Of a DNA stretch of 54,663 nucleotides, positions 26,064-35,797 are shown piece after piece. Below the pieces are notes generated by a model. It was not told the origin of the DNA. It saw only the letters and a program-made list of their open reading frames with translations, and searched no databases. The stretch spans positions 1-54,663 of the forward strand of contig JAFVGN010000048.1 in the NCBI GenBank assembly GCA_017474925.1, written 5' to 3'. Numbering within the stretch: the first letter of the stretch is position 1; each line of letters begins with the position of its first letter. The stretch is from Prevotella sp. Lineage in GTDB: Bacteria > Bacteroidota > Bacteroidia > Bacteroidales > Bacteroidaceae. The position numbers and the translations under genes are program-made.

Positions 26064-27113
26064 TTAATCTTCCTGATACTCAGGACGCAGTTTGCGGACA
26101 GTCTCGCCAGCACGCCACATCTCCTGATTGCGCATAGCCTCCAACTCCTTCTCCAAACCGGCACGATAGTCAGGTTTCGAGTTGGCATCAATAGTAATCT
26201 GAGCTTCGTTTCCAGTCTTCACCGAATAGTAGAGCCACTCCATGACAGGTTTGATGGCATCATGGAAACGCGGAGCCCAATCGAGTGCACCACGCTGTGC
26301 AGTGGTCGAACAATTGGCATACATCCAGTCCATACCTTTTGCACCAAAAAGCGGACCAAGACTCTGAGTAAGTTCCTCGACAGTCTCGTTGAAAGCCTCA
26401 GAGGGTGTATGTCCGTTCTCGCGCAACACCTCGTACTGTGCCAGCAGCAGACCCTGAATGGCACCCATCAGTGAACCACGCTCGCCTGTGAGGTCAGAAG
26501 TAGCCTCACGTTGGAATGTTGTCTCAAACAGGTAGCCAGCACCGATACCAATACCGAAGGCCAGCGTTTTCTCTTTGGCTTTACCTGTTGCATCCTGATA
26601 AATGGCGTAGGAGCAATTCAGACCGCGACCCTCGCAGAACATCGTGCGAAGGGAAGTTCCGCTTCCCTTAGGAGCAACCATAATGACATCAACATCCTTG
26701 GGAGGTACCACACCAGTACGGTCGCTCCAGTTGATTGCAAAACCATGGCTATAGTAGAGTGTCTTACCTGGTTTCAGATATTTCTTGATGGTTGGCCATT
26801 GCTGCATTTGGCCAGCATCAGAAAGCAACATACACAAGATGGTTCCCTTCTCAGCAGCCTCTTCTATAGAGAACAGTGTCTTTCCGGGTACCCATCCGTC
26901 AGCCACAGCCTTGTCATAGGTCTTACCCTGACGTTGGCCAACGATAACATTGAATCCATTATCGCGCAAGTTACAAGCCTGACCAGGTCCCTGCACACCG
27001 TAACCAATAACAGCGATAACCTCATCCTTTAATACTTCACGTGCTTTCTCGAGTGAGAACTCCTTGCTGGTGACTACAGTTTCAATAACGCCACCAAAAT
27101 TCATTTCTGCCAT
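26064..27113 (-). CDS. ilvC: Ketol-acid reductoisomerase (NADP+)
   Basis: The 349-residue enzyme converts 2-acetolactate to 2,3-dihydroxyisovalerate, the second common step of branched-chain amino acid synthesis. The Rossmann nucleotide loop GYGVQGPGQACNLRDNG (about 37-53) and VGQRQG are present. The all-helical C-terminal domain holds the metal-binding DLTGERGSLMGAIQGL (about 216-231). It is separated from the upstream ilv genes by 200 bases that carry a hairpin and a good promoter, so it can be expressed on its own. Confidence 0.97.
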   Translation of the reverse strand: MAEMNFGGVIETVVTSKEFSLEKAREVLKDEVIAVIGYGVQGPGQACNLRDNGFNVIVGQRQGKTYDKAVADGWVPGKTLFSIEEAAEKGTILCMLLSDAGQMQQWPTIKKYLKPGKTLYYSHGFAINWSDRTGVVPPKDVDVIMVAPKGSGTSLRTMFCEGRGLNCSYAIYQDATGKAKEKTLAFGIGIGAGYLFETTFQREATSDLTGERGSLMGAIQGLLLAQYEVLRENGHTPSEAFNETVEELTQSLGPLFGAKGMDWMYANCSTTAQRGALDWAPRFHDAIKPVMEWLYYSVKTGNEAQITIDANSKPDYRAGLEKELEAMRNQEMWRAGETVRKLRPEYQED

Positions 27114-27245
27114 AATTTTATCTTTAATATTTTAATATACTATCCCTGCAGACCATGCCAGCCCTAACCCGAGAGCCGTCGTCTTGTCAGTCCGCTCACA
27201 CCCTACACGAGGATACGACAAGGGGTTAACAAAAAAAATCGACCG

Positions 27246-27277
27246 CAAAGATACAAATAAGTGCGCAAAGAACCAAA
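27246..27277 (-). promoter_or_regulatory. ilvC promoter (TTTG, 20 bases, TATCTTTG)
   Basis: On the minus strand TTTG (27277-27274) and TATCTTTG (27253-27246) are 20 bases apart, a full match to the Bacteroidetes consensus. This gives ilvC about 132 bases between -7 box and start. The -33 box lies inside the left arm of the adjacent hairpin. Confidence 0.7.
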
Positions 27278-27298
27278 GAAAAAATGGATTTTCTTTGG
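27273..27298. terminator. Hairpin between the B3/4 gene and ilvC
   Basis: CCAAAGAAAA (27273-27282) pairs perfectly with TTTTCTTTGG (27289-27298) around a 6-base loop, with T6 following on the plus strand and TTCTTTG following on the minus strand. It probably ends the ilvD-B3/4 transcript, yet it overlaps the ilvC -33 box. Confidence 0.6.
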
Positions 27299-27313
27299 TT
27301 TTTTGAAGCTCAG

Positions 27314-27976
27314 CTAATAGAGGAAGTAGTGTGCACTGACGCTTTGGCAATATTTTTGCAGCAAAGTGATAATGAAGCATGCATTTTCCTCTATACGCTC
27401 GCGACAGCCATCGTAACCATTGATGAGGACAAGCAGATGCGTGGTAGATAGGTCTATCTTAGTACGTTCATTGTCACTTGTAGGCGTACCTACGCCACCA
27501 TACTGGTCGCGATAGACCGGCAGCCCCTGTATGTTAATCATGCCACGGCCGATTCCTTCATAGGGTTCTCCTTCGCGACCAATACCCAGCGTCAGCGTAT
27601 CACCAACAAATTTAGAAGCATCAAAACCTCCGATACTGTAACCATAGGTGATGGAGGCAAGATTAATAAGATCGACCAGCGTATCAATCTGATAGAGGGG
27701 CTTGCCCTGCAGGATGCGCCGGATGAGCGCCTCGGAAGCAGGACGATAGCGAGAAGGATCCTTGCCACAGGCCTTGTAGACGCGGCGCGTTGCAGCGATG
27801 GAAGTTATTTCCTTCAGCGACTCTGTAGTCAGCGTGGCACGGAAATGGGACTCCTGCTGGTGAATTTCTTCCCAAAGGCATTCTGCATAAGGTGTGTTGA
27901 CAACATCGGCCTCAACGCAGGCACCCACGAACTCTGGGCAAATAGAGGATATTTCTGGAGATACAACAATTTTCAT
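27314..27976 (-). CDS. B3/4 (phenylalanyl-tRNA synthetase beta-like editing) domain protein
   Basis: The 220-residue protein resembles free-standing B3/4 domains, the editing module of phenylalanyl-tRNA synthetase beta. It shows ATRRVYKACGKDPSRYRPAS (about 78-97), then LYQIDTLVDLINLASITYGY (about 110-129) and GGFD. Such proteins are thought to edit mischarged tRNA or bind amino acids, but most are untested. The ATG at 27976 (MKIVVSPEIS) is preferred because it follows the thioesterase stop by 5 bases. As the last gene of the ilv transcript it could act on tRNAs carrying branched-chain analogues; this is inference. Confidence 0.8.
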   Translation of the reverse strand: MKIVVSPEISSICPEFVGACVEADVVNTPYAECLWEEIHQQESHFRATLTTESLKEITSIAATRRVYKACGKDPSRYRPASEALIRRILQGKPLYQIDTLVDLINLASITYGYSIGGFDASKFVGDTLTLGIGREGEPYEGIGRGMINIQGLPVYRDQYGGVGTPTSDNERTKIDLSTTHLLVLINGYDGCRERIEENACFIITLLQKYCQSVSAHYFLY

Positions 27977-27981
27977 AGCGG

Positions 27982-28737
27982 TTATAGCTTGATAAACGAT
28001 ACCTTGCTGCGACAACATTCACAAACCTCATTATCAGTGTTCCGAAGGATGCGGATGCAATATTCGTCCTCGGCAGTCTGCTCACGACAAAACGAGAGTC
28101 GGTCACCGCCATGAGCCTCTGCAACATATGCTATTTCAAAGCGACGTATTTGATGGTCGCGATACCAGTCGAGCGGCCAGAGGTCAAGAACATGTTCTAT
28201 ATACTTGACGGAATTGATGTGGCCATTGATGTCAACATCATTATAAAAAGTATCAATGGTACGTACCAGTTCTGCATCATCACTCATCTTGACACGACCT
28301 CCCTTATCAATAGGGCAATCCTTCTCCTTGACAATCCACTGGTCAATGGCACCATTGTCAATGTCGTAGATATCAGTAGGTTGGCGAGTCTCCGTGTCTA
28401 TCATAGCCCAAATGCTGCGCCCATAGCCATAGACATTTCCGTCAGCACCCACCACGGCAAAATTGCGTGAGGTGAAATAGCGCATAGCACTCTCCACCCA
28501 TGTCTCAACCCTAAAACGCGTATACTGTACCGGCATTTCTGTCATCTCGATGGCTAGACGCGACAACACCCATGAGCGGTGGATGCCCATAAGATATTTC
28601 ATGCCAAAGCCACGTGCCGAGGAATGGAAATCTGCAGCATTGAGCATATGATTGCCTAAATGCCCCATGAAAAGCCGTCCGCTGAAGTCGCAATGAAACG
28701 GTTCTGCCAGAAATTCATATGTTCCTATCTTATCCAT
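27982..28737 (-). CDS. Acyl-ACP thioesterase (FatA-like)
   Basis: The 251-residue double hot-dog enzyme releases fatty acids from acyl carrier protein. The N-terminal half has the FatA-type RGFGMKYLMGIHRSWVLSRL (about 42-61) and YTRFRVETWV (about 72-81). The second half has the catalytic region NDVDINGHINSVKYIEHVLD (about 168-187), with the typical NGHxN. It lies 3 bases after ilvN inside the ilv operon. That placement suggests a link between branched-chain precursors and fatty acid release, because Bacteroidetes make iso- and anteiso-fatty acids from the same pathway. Confidence 0.88.
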   Translation of the reverse strand: MDKIGTYEFLAEPFHCDFSGRLFMGHLGNHMLNAADFHSSARGFGMKYLMGIHRSWVLSRLAIEMTEMPVQYTRFRVETWVESAMRYFTSRNFAVVGADGNVYGYGRSIWAMIDTETRQPTDIYDIDNGAIDQWIVKEKDCPIDKGGRVKMSDDAELVRTIDTFYNDVDINGHINSVKYIEHVLDLWPLDWYRDHQIRRFEIAYVAEAHGGDRLSFCREQTAEDEYCIRILRNTDNEVCECCRSKVSFIKL

Positions 28738-28740
28738 CGC

Positions 28741-29283
28741 CTATCGATTCTTTTCTCTTTCTTCGAGGAAATCACTGACCTGTTCCTGCTTGGCACGGGT
28801 GACCGCGATACGTCCGGAACGGGTGTACTGAAACACGCAGTTGAACTCATTGAGGGCATAGAACAACGAGAGAATATCCTCCGTCTTTCCACTTTTCATC
28901 ACAATGACATAGGTTGGGTTTACCTCGGTGATAGAAGCGTCATGGCGACGGATTGTACGCGAAATATCAGGATTCTCAAGCACTTTCTTGGTAGAAAGCT
29001 TATAAAGTCCCGTCTCGCGGATAAACAACTGGTCGTCAGTAAAATAGTTGGCCTTAACAACGTCAATTTTCTTCTCAATCTGGCGTGTAATCTTAATGAT
29101 TTGGTCCTCATCGCTCCATGCAGTGATGGTGTATTTATGTACACCCTCTATGGAGGATGCTGACACATTCAAACTCTCGATATTAACCTGACGCCGGGTA
29201 AACACGGCGGTAATCTGGTTCAGGATACCAGCAATATTCTCAGAATAGACCAACAGAGTGTATAGTTTCTTCTTTTCTTCCAT
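28741..29283 (-). CDS. ilvN: Acetolactate synthase small (regulatory) subunit
   Basis: The 180-residue protein begins with an ACT domain (LYTLLVYSENIAGILNQITA at about 7-26; VNIESLNVSASSIEGVHKYT at about 34-53). These correspond to the valine-binding feedback site of acetohydroxyacid synthase small subunits. A C-terminal domain follows (GRIAVTRAKQEQVSDFLEER). It directly follows ilvB by 28 bases and should form the regulatory part of that enzyme. Confidence 0.93.
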   Translation of the reverse strand: MEEKKKLYTLLVYSENIAGILNQITAVFTRRQVNIESLNVSASSIEGVHKYTITAWSDEDQIIKITRQIEKKIDVVKANYFTDDQLFIRETGLYKLSTKKVLENPDISRTIRRHDASITEVNPTYVIVMKSGKTEDILSLFYALNEFNCVFQYTRSGRIAVTRAKQEQVSDFLEEREKNR

Positions 29284-29311
29284 TTCTTTACAGCAATAAC
29301 AAATTTGTCAG

Positions 29312-31015
29312 TTATATCTCAAGCATCATATCGTCCACGTTCATGCCCGGAGGAGTCATCGGCAACACATTATCTTCCTCAAGGATGGCACACTCCAAAA
29401 TATATGGCCCCTTGGTGTCAAACATGCGTCCAACAGCTGCGGCCAGGTTCTTACGGTCTGTCACAGCCTCGTAGGCAATACCATAGCCACGAGCTATGAA
29501 AGAATAGTCTGGATTCATCATTTTGGTGAACGACTTACGTTTCAGCCAAAACATATCCTGCCACTGGCGGACATTACCCAAATAATTGTTGTTGAGCAGA
29601 ATCATCTTTACCGGAGCCTGCTGTTCCATAATGGTTCCAAGTTCCTCAATGCACATTTGGAATCCTCCGTCACCCATAAAACAGCATATGGTACGGTCGG
29701 TGGCAAACGTAGCACCAATAGCTGCAGGCATACCATAGCCCATGGTGCCTAAGCCTCCACTGGTACAAATACTTCGCTTCAGGGGATATTTGAAATAACG
29801 GGTGGCAAAGAGCTGGTTTTGACCAACATCGGTAACCAGTACCGCACCTCGTGGTGCCTGTTCTGCCACAGCATTGACAACCTCGCCCATAAGTAAGGGA
29901 CCTTCCTGGGGATGAATGGCAGGCTCGATGACTCTTTCGCGTTCCATTTCGTCCAGTTCGCGGAATGACTCACGCCACTCGTGGTGGTCGTTCTGTCGGA
30001 GTAATGCTGTGATAGCGGGCAGCGACTCTTTGCAGTCGGCAACCACAGCGACATCGGTCTTAATATTCTTGTCAATCTCGCTCTTGTCAATATCCAGATG
30101 GATAATCTTAGCCTGCTTGGCATAGGTCTTGGTATTGCCTGTGACACGGTCGCTGAAGCGCATTCCTATGGCGACGAGTACGTCACATTGCTGTTCCTTC
30201 AGGTTGACAGCATAGTTGCCATGCATACCCAGCATACCCACATTGAGAGGATGGTCAGAGGGCAAAGCACTCAAGCCTAACATGGTACGTCCGGCAGGAA
30301 TGTCGGCCTTCTCCAAGAAAGCCTTCAATTCCTCCTGGGCATTACCCAGTTCGACACCTTGACCTACCAGTGCTAAAGGACATTTGGCATTATTGATAAG
30401 TTCAGCGGCCTCGCGAACTGCATCAGTATTCAGCTTTGGATAAGCAACGTATGATCGTACAAAGTCGACTTTCTTTGGTTCCCAATCAATCTCCTCAACT
30501 TGGGCATTACGAGGAAAATCGAGCACCACAGGACCTGGGCGGCCGCTACGGGCGATGTAGAATGCACGGCTGACAGCCCAAGCCACGTCCTCGGCATGGC
30601 GTATCTGGTACGACCATTTGGAGATGGGCTGTGCCAAACCCACAAGGTCAACCTCCTGAAAAGCATCGGTACCCAAGGAACCGATAGCCACCTGTCCGGC
30701 AATCACCACAATGGGTGTGGAATCGAGCATAGCATCAGCTACACCCGTCATTGTATTGGTCGCTCCTGGCCCACTGGTAACTAAGGCGACTCCCACTTCA
30801 CCACTAACACGGGCATAGCCCTCTGCTGCATGGACTGCTGCTTGTTCATGACGTACCAATATATGGTCAAAGCATTTCTTCTCGCCACGGGTATAGTCAA
30901 ACAGGGAATCGTAGGTGGGCATGATACTGCCTCCTGGATAGCCGAAAATTGTTTTTACTCCTTCAGCTTGTAAGGCTCGCATCAGCGCCTTCGAACCAGA
31001 AATTCTGTCTCTCAT
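29312..31015 (-). CDS. ilvB: Acetolactate synthase large (catalytic) subunit
   Basis: The 567-residue thiamin-diphosphate enzyme joins pyruvate to pyruvate or 2-oxobutyrate in the first committed step of valine, leucine and isoleucine synthesis. The catalytic glutamate region HILVRHEQAAVHAAEGYARV (about 51-70) is present. So is the diphosphate-binding motif GDGGFQMCIEELGTIMEQ ending in LLNNNYLG (about 442-475). The FAD-binding middle domain looks intact (GMLGMHGNYAVN). It sits between the SpoIIE-type phosphatase gene (17-base gap) and ilvN. Confidence 0.97.
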   Translation of the reverse strand: MRDRISGSKALMRALQAEGVKTIFGYPGGSIMPTYDSLFDYTRGEKKCFDHILVRHEQAAVHAAEGYARVSGEVGVALVTSGPGATNTMTGVADAMLDSTPIVVIAGQVAIGSLGTDAFQEVDLVGLAQPISKWSYQIRHAEDVAWAVSRAFYIARSGRPGPVVLDFPRNAQVEEIDWEPKKVDFVRSYVAYPKLNTDAVREAAELINNAKCPLALVGQGVELGNAQEELKAFLEKADIPAGRTMLGLSALPSDHPLNVGMLGMHGNYAVNLKEQQCDVLVAIGMRFSDRVTGNTKTYAKQAKIIHLDIDKSEIDKNIKTDVAVVADCKESLPAITALLRQNDHHEWRESFRELDEMERERVIEPAIHPQEGPLLMGEVVNAVAEQAPRGAVLVTDVGQNQLFATRYFKYPLKRSICTSGGLGTMGYGMPAAIGATFATDRTICCFMGDGGFQMCIEELGTIMEQQAPVKMILLNNNYLGNVRQWQDMFWLKRKSFTKMMNPDYSFIARGYGIAYEAVTDRKNLAAAVGRMFDTKGPYILECAILEEDNVLPMTPPGMNVDDMMLEI

Positions 31016-31032
31016 ATCAAGTGTGATTCTTA

Positions 31033-32979
31033 TTACTTTTTCTTTATATACTGTATGGCCATCATCGTCAAGTCATCACTTTGTTCGGCATTGCCCACAA
31101 ACTGATGAACAGAATCGGTCATCAGCTTAATAAGCTGTTTTGGATCATTTTGCTTTAAAGCCAGGGCTTGGGCAGCCACGTCGTTGACACGATCCATTTG
31201 GAACTGTGCGTGGGTAATATCCTCTGCTTCGGTCAGTCCGTCAGTGAAGAGGAAAATGGTCGTACCTGTATGGATGCAAGTCTGCTGCGTAGTGAAGTTC
31301 CAGTCAGTCATAAAGCCCACTGGGATATTAGAGTCAACAGGCAGTGTCTCCACGTTATCTCCTATGAGAAGAGGGGCATCGTGGCCGGCGTTACAGTAAT
31401 TCATCAATCCTGTAGGCAAATCGATAACACCAACAAATAGGGTGACAAACATGTTGGTTTCATTGACCTCCACCATCGCTTTGTTTAGCGTCGAAACGAT
31501 ACGATCAGGCATATACTCGTGGGAAGACACAGTGCGGAACATTGAACGAGTAACTGTCATGAACAGCGATGCCGGGACACCTTTTCCCGAGACGTCGCCA
31601 ATGCAGAAGAACAGCTTATCGTCATGGAAGTAGAAATCAAAGAGATCACCGCCCACCTCCTTGGCAGGAGTCAGCGAGGCATAAATCTGAATGTCATCGC
31701 GGTCGGGCCACATGGGAAAATCTTTGGGCAGCATGCCCATCTGAATGTCACTGGCTACATGGAGTTCGCTCTCAATCGATGCCTTTTGTGCTGTCGTTTT
31801 CTTCAGCTCATCTATATAGTTCACCAATGAGCGCTGCATGTTGCCGAACGACTGAGTCAGCTGGCCAATCTCATCAGATCGTTGGAAATCGGGCAGTTCG
31901 GCATCAAAATGTCCAGAAGCAATAGTCTCAGCCTCGGAGGCCAACCTTCGCAGGGGCATCAGTTCTCGGGTAATGATACGGATAAAGAAATAGAGCATCA
32001 GCAATAATCCTACGCTGACGAGTGCTGTTACCGTGCGGCTAAGACGGTCGAAACCGCCAAAAATGTCGCTTTTAGGACATACGATGGCCATACTCCAGCC
32101 TGTCGGTCCCAAAGGTTTATAAAACACATAACATTCTACACCGTCAAAGAGCATGTGCTTCATGCCCTCCTCACCACGCTGCATGGCATGACCCAGAGCG
32201 CTCATGGCTGTGTCAGGATGTTCCAGCGTCTCTGTGAAAATAGTCTGACATGTTATCTTGGTACTATCTGGATGCACAAAGTAAGTGCCTCCCTTTCCTA
32301 TCATAATGCTATAAGAATTAGGATAGGGCTTCACGGCAGAGATGGTTTGTGACAGCCAGCTCAATGAGAGACCTGTATTGACGACACCTATTTCCCTGCC
32401 CTGACGATCCTTGATGGGCAGACAATAGGAAGTCACCATCTCTTTGGTGCCAGTCTGCACGTCGAAGTCCATATAGGGTTCCGTCCAACACGGACGATCC
32501 AACAGGCTGGGTAATAAATACCAATCCATATAAAAATACTGATAGTTATCGCTACCTCCCTGCGTGGTGCGGATACTGTCGTTGACATATCTTGAGTAGG
32601 CCGAGAAATAACGGCCATATTTCTCAAAATAATAAGGTTCGAAAGCTATTGAACAACTGTAGAAATCAGGATTGTTCATAAGCATTCCCTTACTATAGAC
32701 AAACATGGAGTCAGCCACTTCTGGATGGCGGTTGACGAGCCATTCCGTAATGGATGTTGCCACCTCGACGCGATTCAGAATGCCCGTCACGCGCAGCGAA
32801 GTGTTGTCGAGAATCTGTGTAGCACGATTAATGGCTTCCTGCCGGATAGCCTCTCTTGACTGGTAGAACAAGAAACTGAGAGCAGCAATGAAAATAACAG
32901 TGGCAAAGAGTACAACCGACAGACTGACCCTGACAGAGAGTTTACGGCGGATAAAATCTAGCAATCCTTTCATAATCAA
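31033..32979 (-). CDS. Membrane sensor PP2C/SpoIIE-type serine phosphatase (Cache-HAMP-PPM)
   Basis: The 648-residue protein has two membrane helices: one near the N-terminus (LSVVLFATVIFIAALSFLFY, about 20-39) and one near 330 (LVSVGLLLMLYFFIRI). They enclose a periplasmic Cache-type sensing domain of about 270 residues. A HAMP domain (LMPLRRLASEAETIASGHF), a coiled linker and a C-terminal SpoIIE/RsbU-type phosphatase follow (KEVGGDLFDFYF, FFCIGDVSGKGVPASLFM and LTEAEDITHAQF). Such proteins dephosphorylate anti-sigma-factor antagonists in partner-switching pathways, but no partner gene is nearby. It lies in the ilv transcript between a periplasmic binding protein gene and ilvB, with 16- and 17-base gaps. 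MKGLLDF two codons in is an alternative start. Confidence 0.92.
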   Translation of the reverse strand: MIMKGLLDFIRRKLSVRVSLSVVLFATVIFIAALSFLFYQSREAIRQEAINRATQILDNTSLRVTGILNRVEVATSITEWLVNRHPEVADSMFVYSKGMLMNNPDFYSCSIAFEPYYFEKYGRYFSAYSRYVNDSIRTTQGGSDNYQYFYMDWYLLPSLLDRPCWTEPYMDFDVQTGTKEMVTSYCLPIKDRQGREIGVVNTGLSLSWLSQTISAVKPYPNSYSIMIGKGGTYFVHPDSTKITCQTIFTETLEHPDTAMSALGHAMQRGEEGMKHMLFDGVECYVFYKPLGPTGWSMAIVCPKSDIFGGFDRLSRTVTALVSVGLLLMLYFFIRIITRELMPLRRLASEAETIASGHFDAELPDFQRSDEIGQLTQSFGNMQRSLVNYIDELKKTTAQKASIESELHVASDIQMGMLPKDFPMWPDRDDIQIYASLTPAKEVGGDLFDFYFHDDKLFFCIGDVSGKGVPASLFMTVTRSMFRTVSSHEYMPDRIVSTLNKAMVEVNETNMFVTLFVGVIDLPTGLMNYCNAGHDAPLLIGDNVETLPVDSNIPVGFMTDWNFTTQQTCIHTGTTIFLFTDGLTEAEDITHAQFQMDRVNDVAAQALALKQNDPKQLIKLMTDSVHQFVGNAEQSDDLTMMAIQYIKKK

Positions 32980-32995
32980 TTCCTTCTTCTTTTAA

Positions 32996-33937
32996 CTATT
33001 TATCCATCAGTTGTTCATACGTCACCTCATGCTCCAGCATTTTATTCTCTACCATCAGGCGGCTGGCCAACTTCACCATATCGGGACGCAGACGAAATTC
33101 GCGTTTTTTGGATTCACGGTCAACTTGCAGACGCAGCACTTCGTGCAGCATAAGCCGCTGCATGGTGCGATTGGTGGCTATTCGCTCCTTATTTACATAG
33201 TCCATCACAATGTCCAGCGCCTCCTCAGGATGTGCAGCTGCCCACTCCCACCCTTTGCGCGATGCCTCAGCAAAACGGTGAGCCTGGTCGCGATGACTAA
33301 TGTAATATTCGCGAGTCATGTAGACACCGTCTTCCTGTACGTTATAGCCATGTTCGCAAAAGCGGTAGACACTCTTGTCAGACAATTGAATGCCAGCCTG
33401 TACCAACTGGTAGTACTCATTATAGCTCATAGCCAGTGTGGCATCGAGTGCACCAGAGACAAAGAGGTTGATATTTTGGGCAAAACGTACCCAATTGTAG
33501 TCAAGTCCCTCCTTGATGCTCATACAAAAGGCCAGTTGTCCGAAACCAACACTCCAAACACCTACACGCTCGCCTCGTTGGGTCAGTGGATCTTTTCCAC
33601 GGGCAGAGACAATAACCATCGCATTGTTCATGGATGTCTGCAAAATATTGACCAAGGGAATACCCTCATCGATAATTTCCATCGCCTGACAGAGTTGTAA
33701 CGTGGTAGCTTGACACCTATTGTTTCGCAAACGGCTCATAGCCGGCAGAGTGGATGACGGATGCTCTATTTTCACGTCAACCCCAGCATCACGATAGAAA
33801 CCTTTTGCCTCTGCCACGTAATATCCTGCAAACTGAGCCTGTGCAGTCCACTGGGGAGTGAAGACAAAGGCTTTCCCTTGTGCCCACACAAGCATGACAA
33901 GCATGTTCAAAAAAAGTACCAGAAATTCTCTTTTCAT
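32996..33937 (-). CDS. SsuA/THI5-like periplasmic substrate-binding protein
   Basis: The 313-residue protein has a signal peptide (LVLFLNMLVMLVWAQG, about 6-21). It then has the NMT1/THI5-type binding fold: TPQWTAQAQFAGYYVAEAKG (about 27-46), GFYRDAGVDVKIEHP, and the ligand-site region SVGFGQLAFCM. Relatives bind thiamin pyrimidines, sulfonates or nitrate for ABC importers. No permease or ATPase gene is present here. Instead it is followed 16 bases later by a membrane sensor phosphatase, so it may present a ligand to that sensor's Cache domain. Ligand identity cannot be read from sequence. Confidence 0.87.
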   Translation of the reverse strand: MKREFLVLFLNMLVMLVWAQGKAFVFTPQWTAQAQFAGYYVAEAKGFYRDAGVDVKIEHPSSTLPAMSRLRNNRCQATTLQLCQAMEIIDEGIPLVNILQTSMNNAMVIVSARGKDPLTQRGERVGVWSVGFGQLAFCMSIKEGLDYNWVRFAQNINLFVSGALDATLAMSYNEYYQLVQAGIQLSDKSVYRFCEHGYNVQEDGVYMTREYYISHRDQAHRFAEASRKGWEWAAAHPEEALDIVMDYVNKERIATNRTMQRLMLHEVLRLQVDRESKKREFRLRPDMVKLASRLMVENKMLEHEVTYEQLMDK

Positions 33938-33954
33938 TGGCTTATGATGCTACT

Positions 33955-35766
33955 TTAATCTATGATTCTTACACCTCCCTTATCAGCCGAACTAACACTT
34001 TGCGCATATGCACGCAAAGCATTGGTTACAGGACGATTACGCTTCATTGGCTGCTGGGGACGAGCAGCTAGTTCTTCTTCGGAAAGTTTAACGCTAATCC
34101 GACGGCTGGGAATATCGATGACGATGATGTCCCCATCCTTGATTTTCCCAATATTACCCCCTGAGGCTGCCTCTGGCGATATATGACCTATTGAAAGCCC
34201 ACTGGTACCACCCGAGAAACGGCCATCGGTAATCAAGGCACACTCCTTACCCATGTGCATCGATTTGATATAAGAGGTAGGATAGAGCATCTCCTGCATG
34301 CCAGGACCACCCTTTGGTCCTTCGTGAGTGATAACCACACAGTCGCCCTTTTTCACCTTGCCGCCAAGGATACCCTCGCAGGCATCTTCCTGAGAGTCGA
34401 AACAGACGGCAGGCCCCTCAAAGTGCCAAAGATCCTCGTCAACGCCAGCCGTCTTGACCACACAACCATCCTGGGCAATATTGCCAAAGAGCACAGCCAG
34501 TCCACCATCCTTCGTATAGGCATGTTCCAAATCGCGGATACAGCCATTGGTACGATCGGTATCCAGCTTATCATACAATTCGGACTGACTGCCCATCTTC
34601 GTCGAAAAGCGTCCTGCAGGTGCAGAAAAATAGATATGGGCAGGATGAGGAACATCAGGTGAGGTAGCGATGGGAGCAATGTCGTAGGTGTCGATAGCCT
34701 CCTGAAGAGTCATTCCGTCAACACGGGGCACAGAACCATCTATGAGTCCGCCCTTGGACAGCTCACGCATAATACCAAGGATGCCGCCGGCACGGTTGCA
34801 CTCCTGCACGCTGTACTTTTGCGTATTGGGAGCCAATTTGCAGAGACACGGGGTCTTGCGGCTCAATGCATCAATGTCATTGATAGTGAAATCGGCACCA
34901 GCCTCTTGAGCCACGGCTAGCAAGTGAAGAACGGTATTAGTTGAGCCACCCATTGCTATGTCGAGTGTCATCGCATTGAGAAATGCCTGACGCGTGGCGA
35001 TATTCTTGGGGAGCACATTTTCGTCGCCGTCCTCGTAATAAGCCAATGCATTTTTCACTATCTGTCGGGCTGCCTTCTTAAACAGCTCAACACGCTCAGT
35101 ATGCGTAGCCAGTATGGTTCCATTGCCCGGCAACGACAGGCCGATGGCTTCAGTTAGCGAATTCATCGAGTTTGCCGTGAACATGCCTGAACACGAGCCA
35201 CACCCCGGACAGGCACACTGCTCGATTTCTTTCATTTCGTCATCCGACACGGAGGGATCGGCCCCCTTTACCATTGCTGTAATCAGGTCGGCATTCTCGC
35301 CACGCCATCGTCCAGCCTCCATCGGTCCTCCCGAGCAGAATACTGTAGGTATGTTTAGACGCATAGATGCCATCAACATTCCTGGTGTTACCTTGTCGCA
35401 GTTGGAAATACAAATCATGGCATCGGCCTTGTGGGCATTGACCATATACTCGACAGAGTCGGCAATGATGTCACGGGAAGGCAGCGAGTAAAGCATACCG
35501 TCATGCCCCATGGCTATACCGTCATCGATAGCAATAGTATTGAACTCGGCCGCATAGCAACCCATTTTCTCTATCTCTTCGCGTACTATCTGGCCTATTT
35601 CGTGCAAATGTGTATGACCTGGCACAAACTGGGTAAAGGAATTGACGATGGCAATAATGGGCTTGCCAAACTGCTCGTGTTTCATTCCTGTTGCTACCCA
35701 CAATGCACGGGCACCGGCCATTCTCCTGCCTTCAGTACATACCGCACTACGTAATGGATTTTTCAT
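33955..35766 (-). CDS. ilvD: Dihydroxy-acid dehydratase
   Basis: The 603-residue iron-sulfur enzyme makes 2-oxo acids from dihydroxy acids, the third step of branched-chain amino acid synthesis. Cluster-binding cysteines are seen in [19 protein letters not shown] (Cys at about 124) and [20 protein letters not shown] (about 192-211). The C-terminal swivel domain has [20 protein letters not shown] (about 514-533). It is first in the ilv transcript, with a full promoter upstream, and precedes the binding-protein gene by 17 bases. Confidence 0.97.
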   Translation of the reverse strand: MKNPLRSAVCTEGRRMAGARALWVATGMKHEQFGKPIIAIVNSFTQFVPGHTHLHEIGQIVREEIEKMGCYAAEFNTIAIDDGIAMGHDGMLYSLPSRDIIADSVEYMVNAHKADAMICISNCDKVTPGMLMASMRLNIPTVFCSGGPMEAGRWRGENADLITAMVKGADPSVSDDEMKEIEQCACPGCGSCSGMFTANSMNSLTEAIGLSLPGNGTILATHTERVELFKKAARQIVKNALAYYEDGDENVLPKNIATRQAFLNAMTLDIAMGGSTNTVLHLLAVAQEAGADFTINDIDALSRKTPCLCKLAPNTQKYSVQECNRAGGILGIMRELSKGGLIDGSVPRVDGMTLQEAIDTYDIAPIATSPDVPHPAHIYFSAPAGRFSTKMGSQSELYDKLDTDRTNGCIRDLEHAYTKDGGLAVLFGNIAQDGCVVKTAGVDEDLWHFEGPAVCFDSQEDACEGILGGKVKKGDCVVITHEGPKGGPGMQEMLYPTSYIKSMHMGKECALITDGRFSGGTSGLSIGHISPEAASGGNIGKIKDGDIIVIDIPSRRISVKLSEEELAARPQQPMKRNRPVTNALRAYAQSVSSADKGGVRIID

Positions 35767-35797
35767 TTCGCTTTATTTTAAATGTCTTTTTAGCTTG

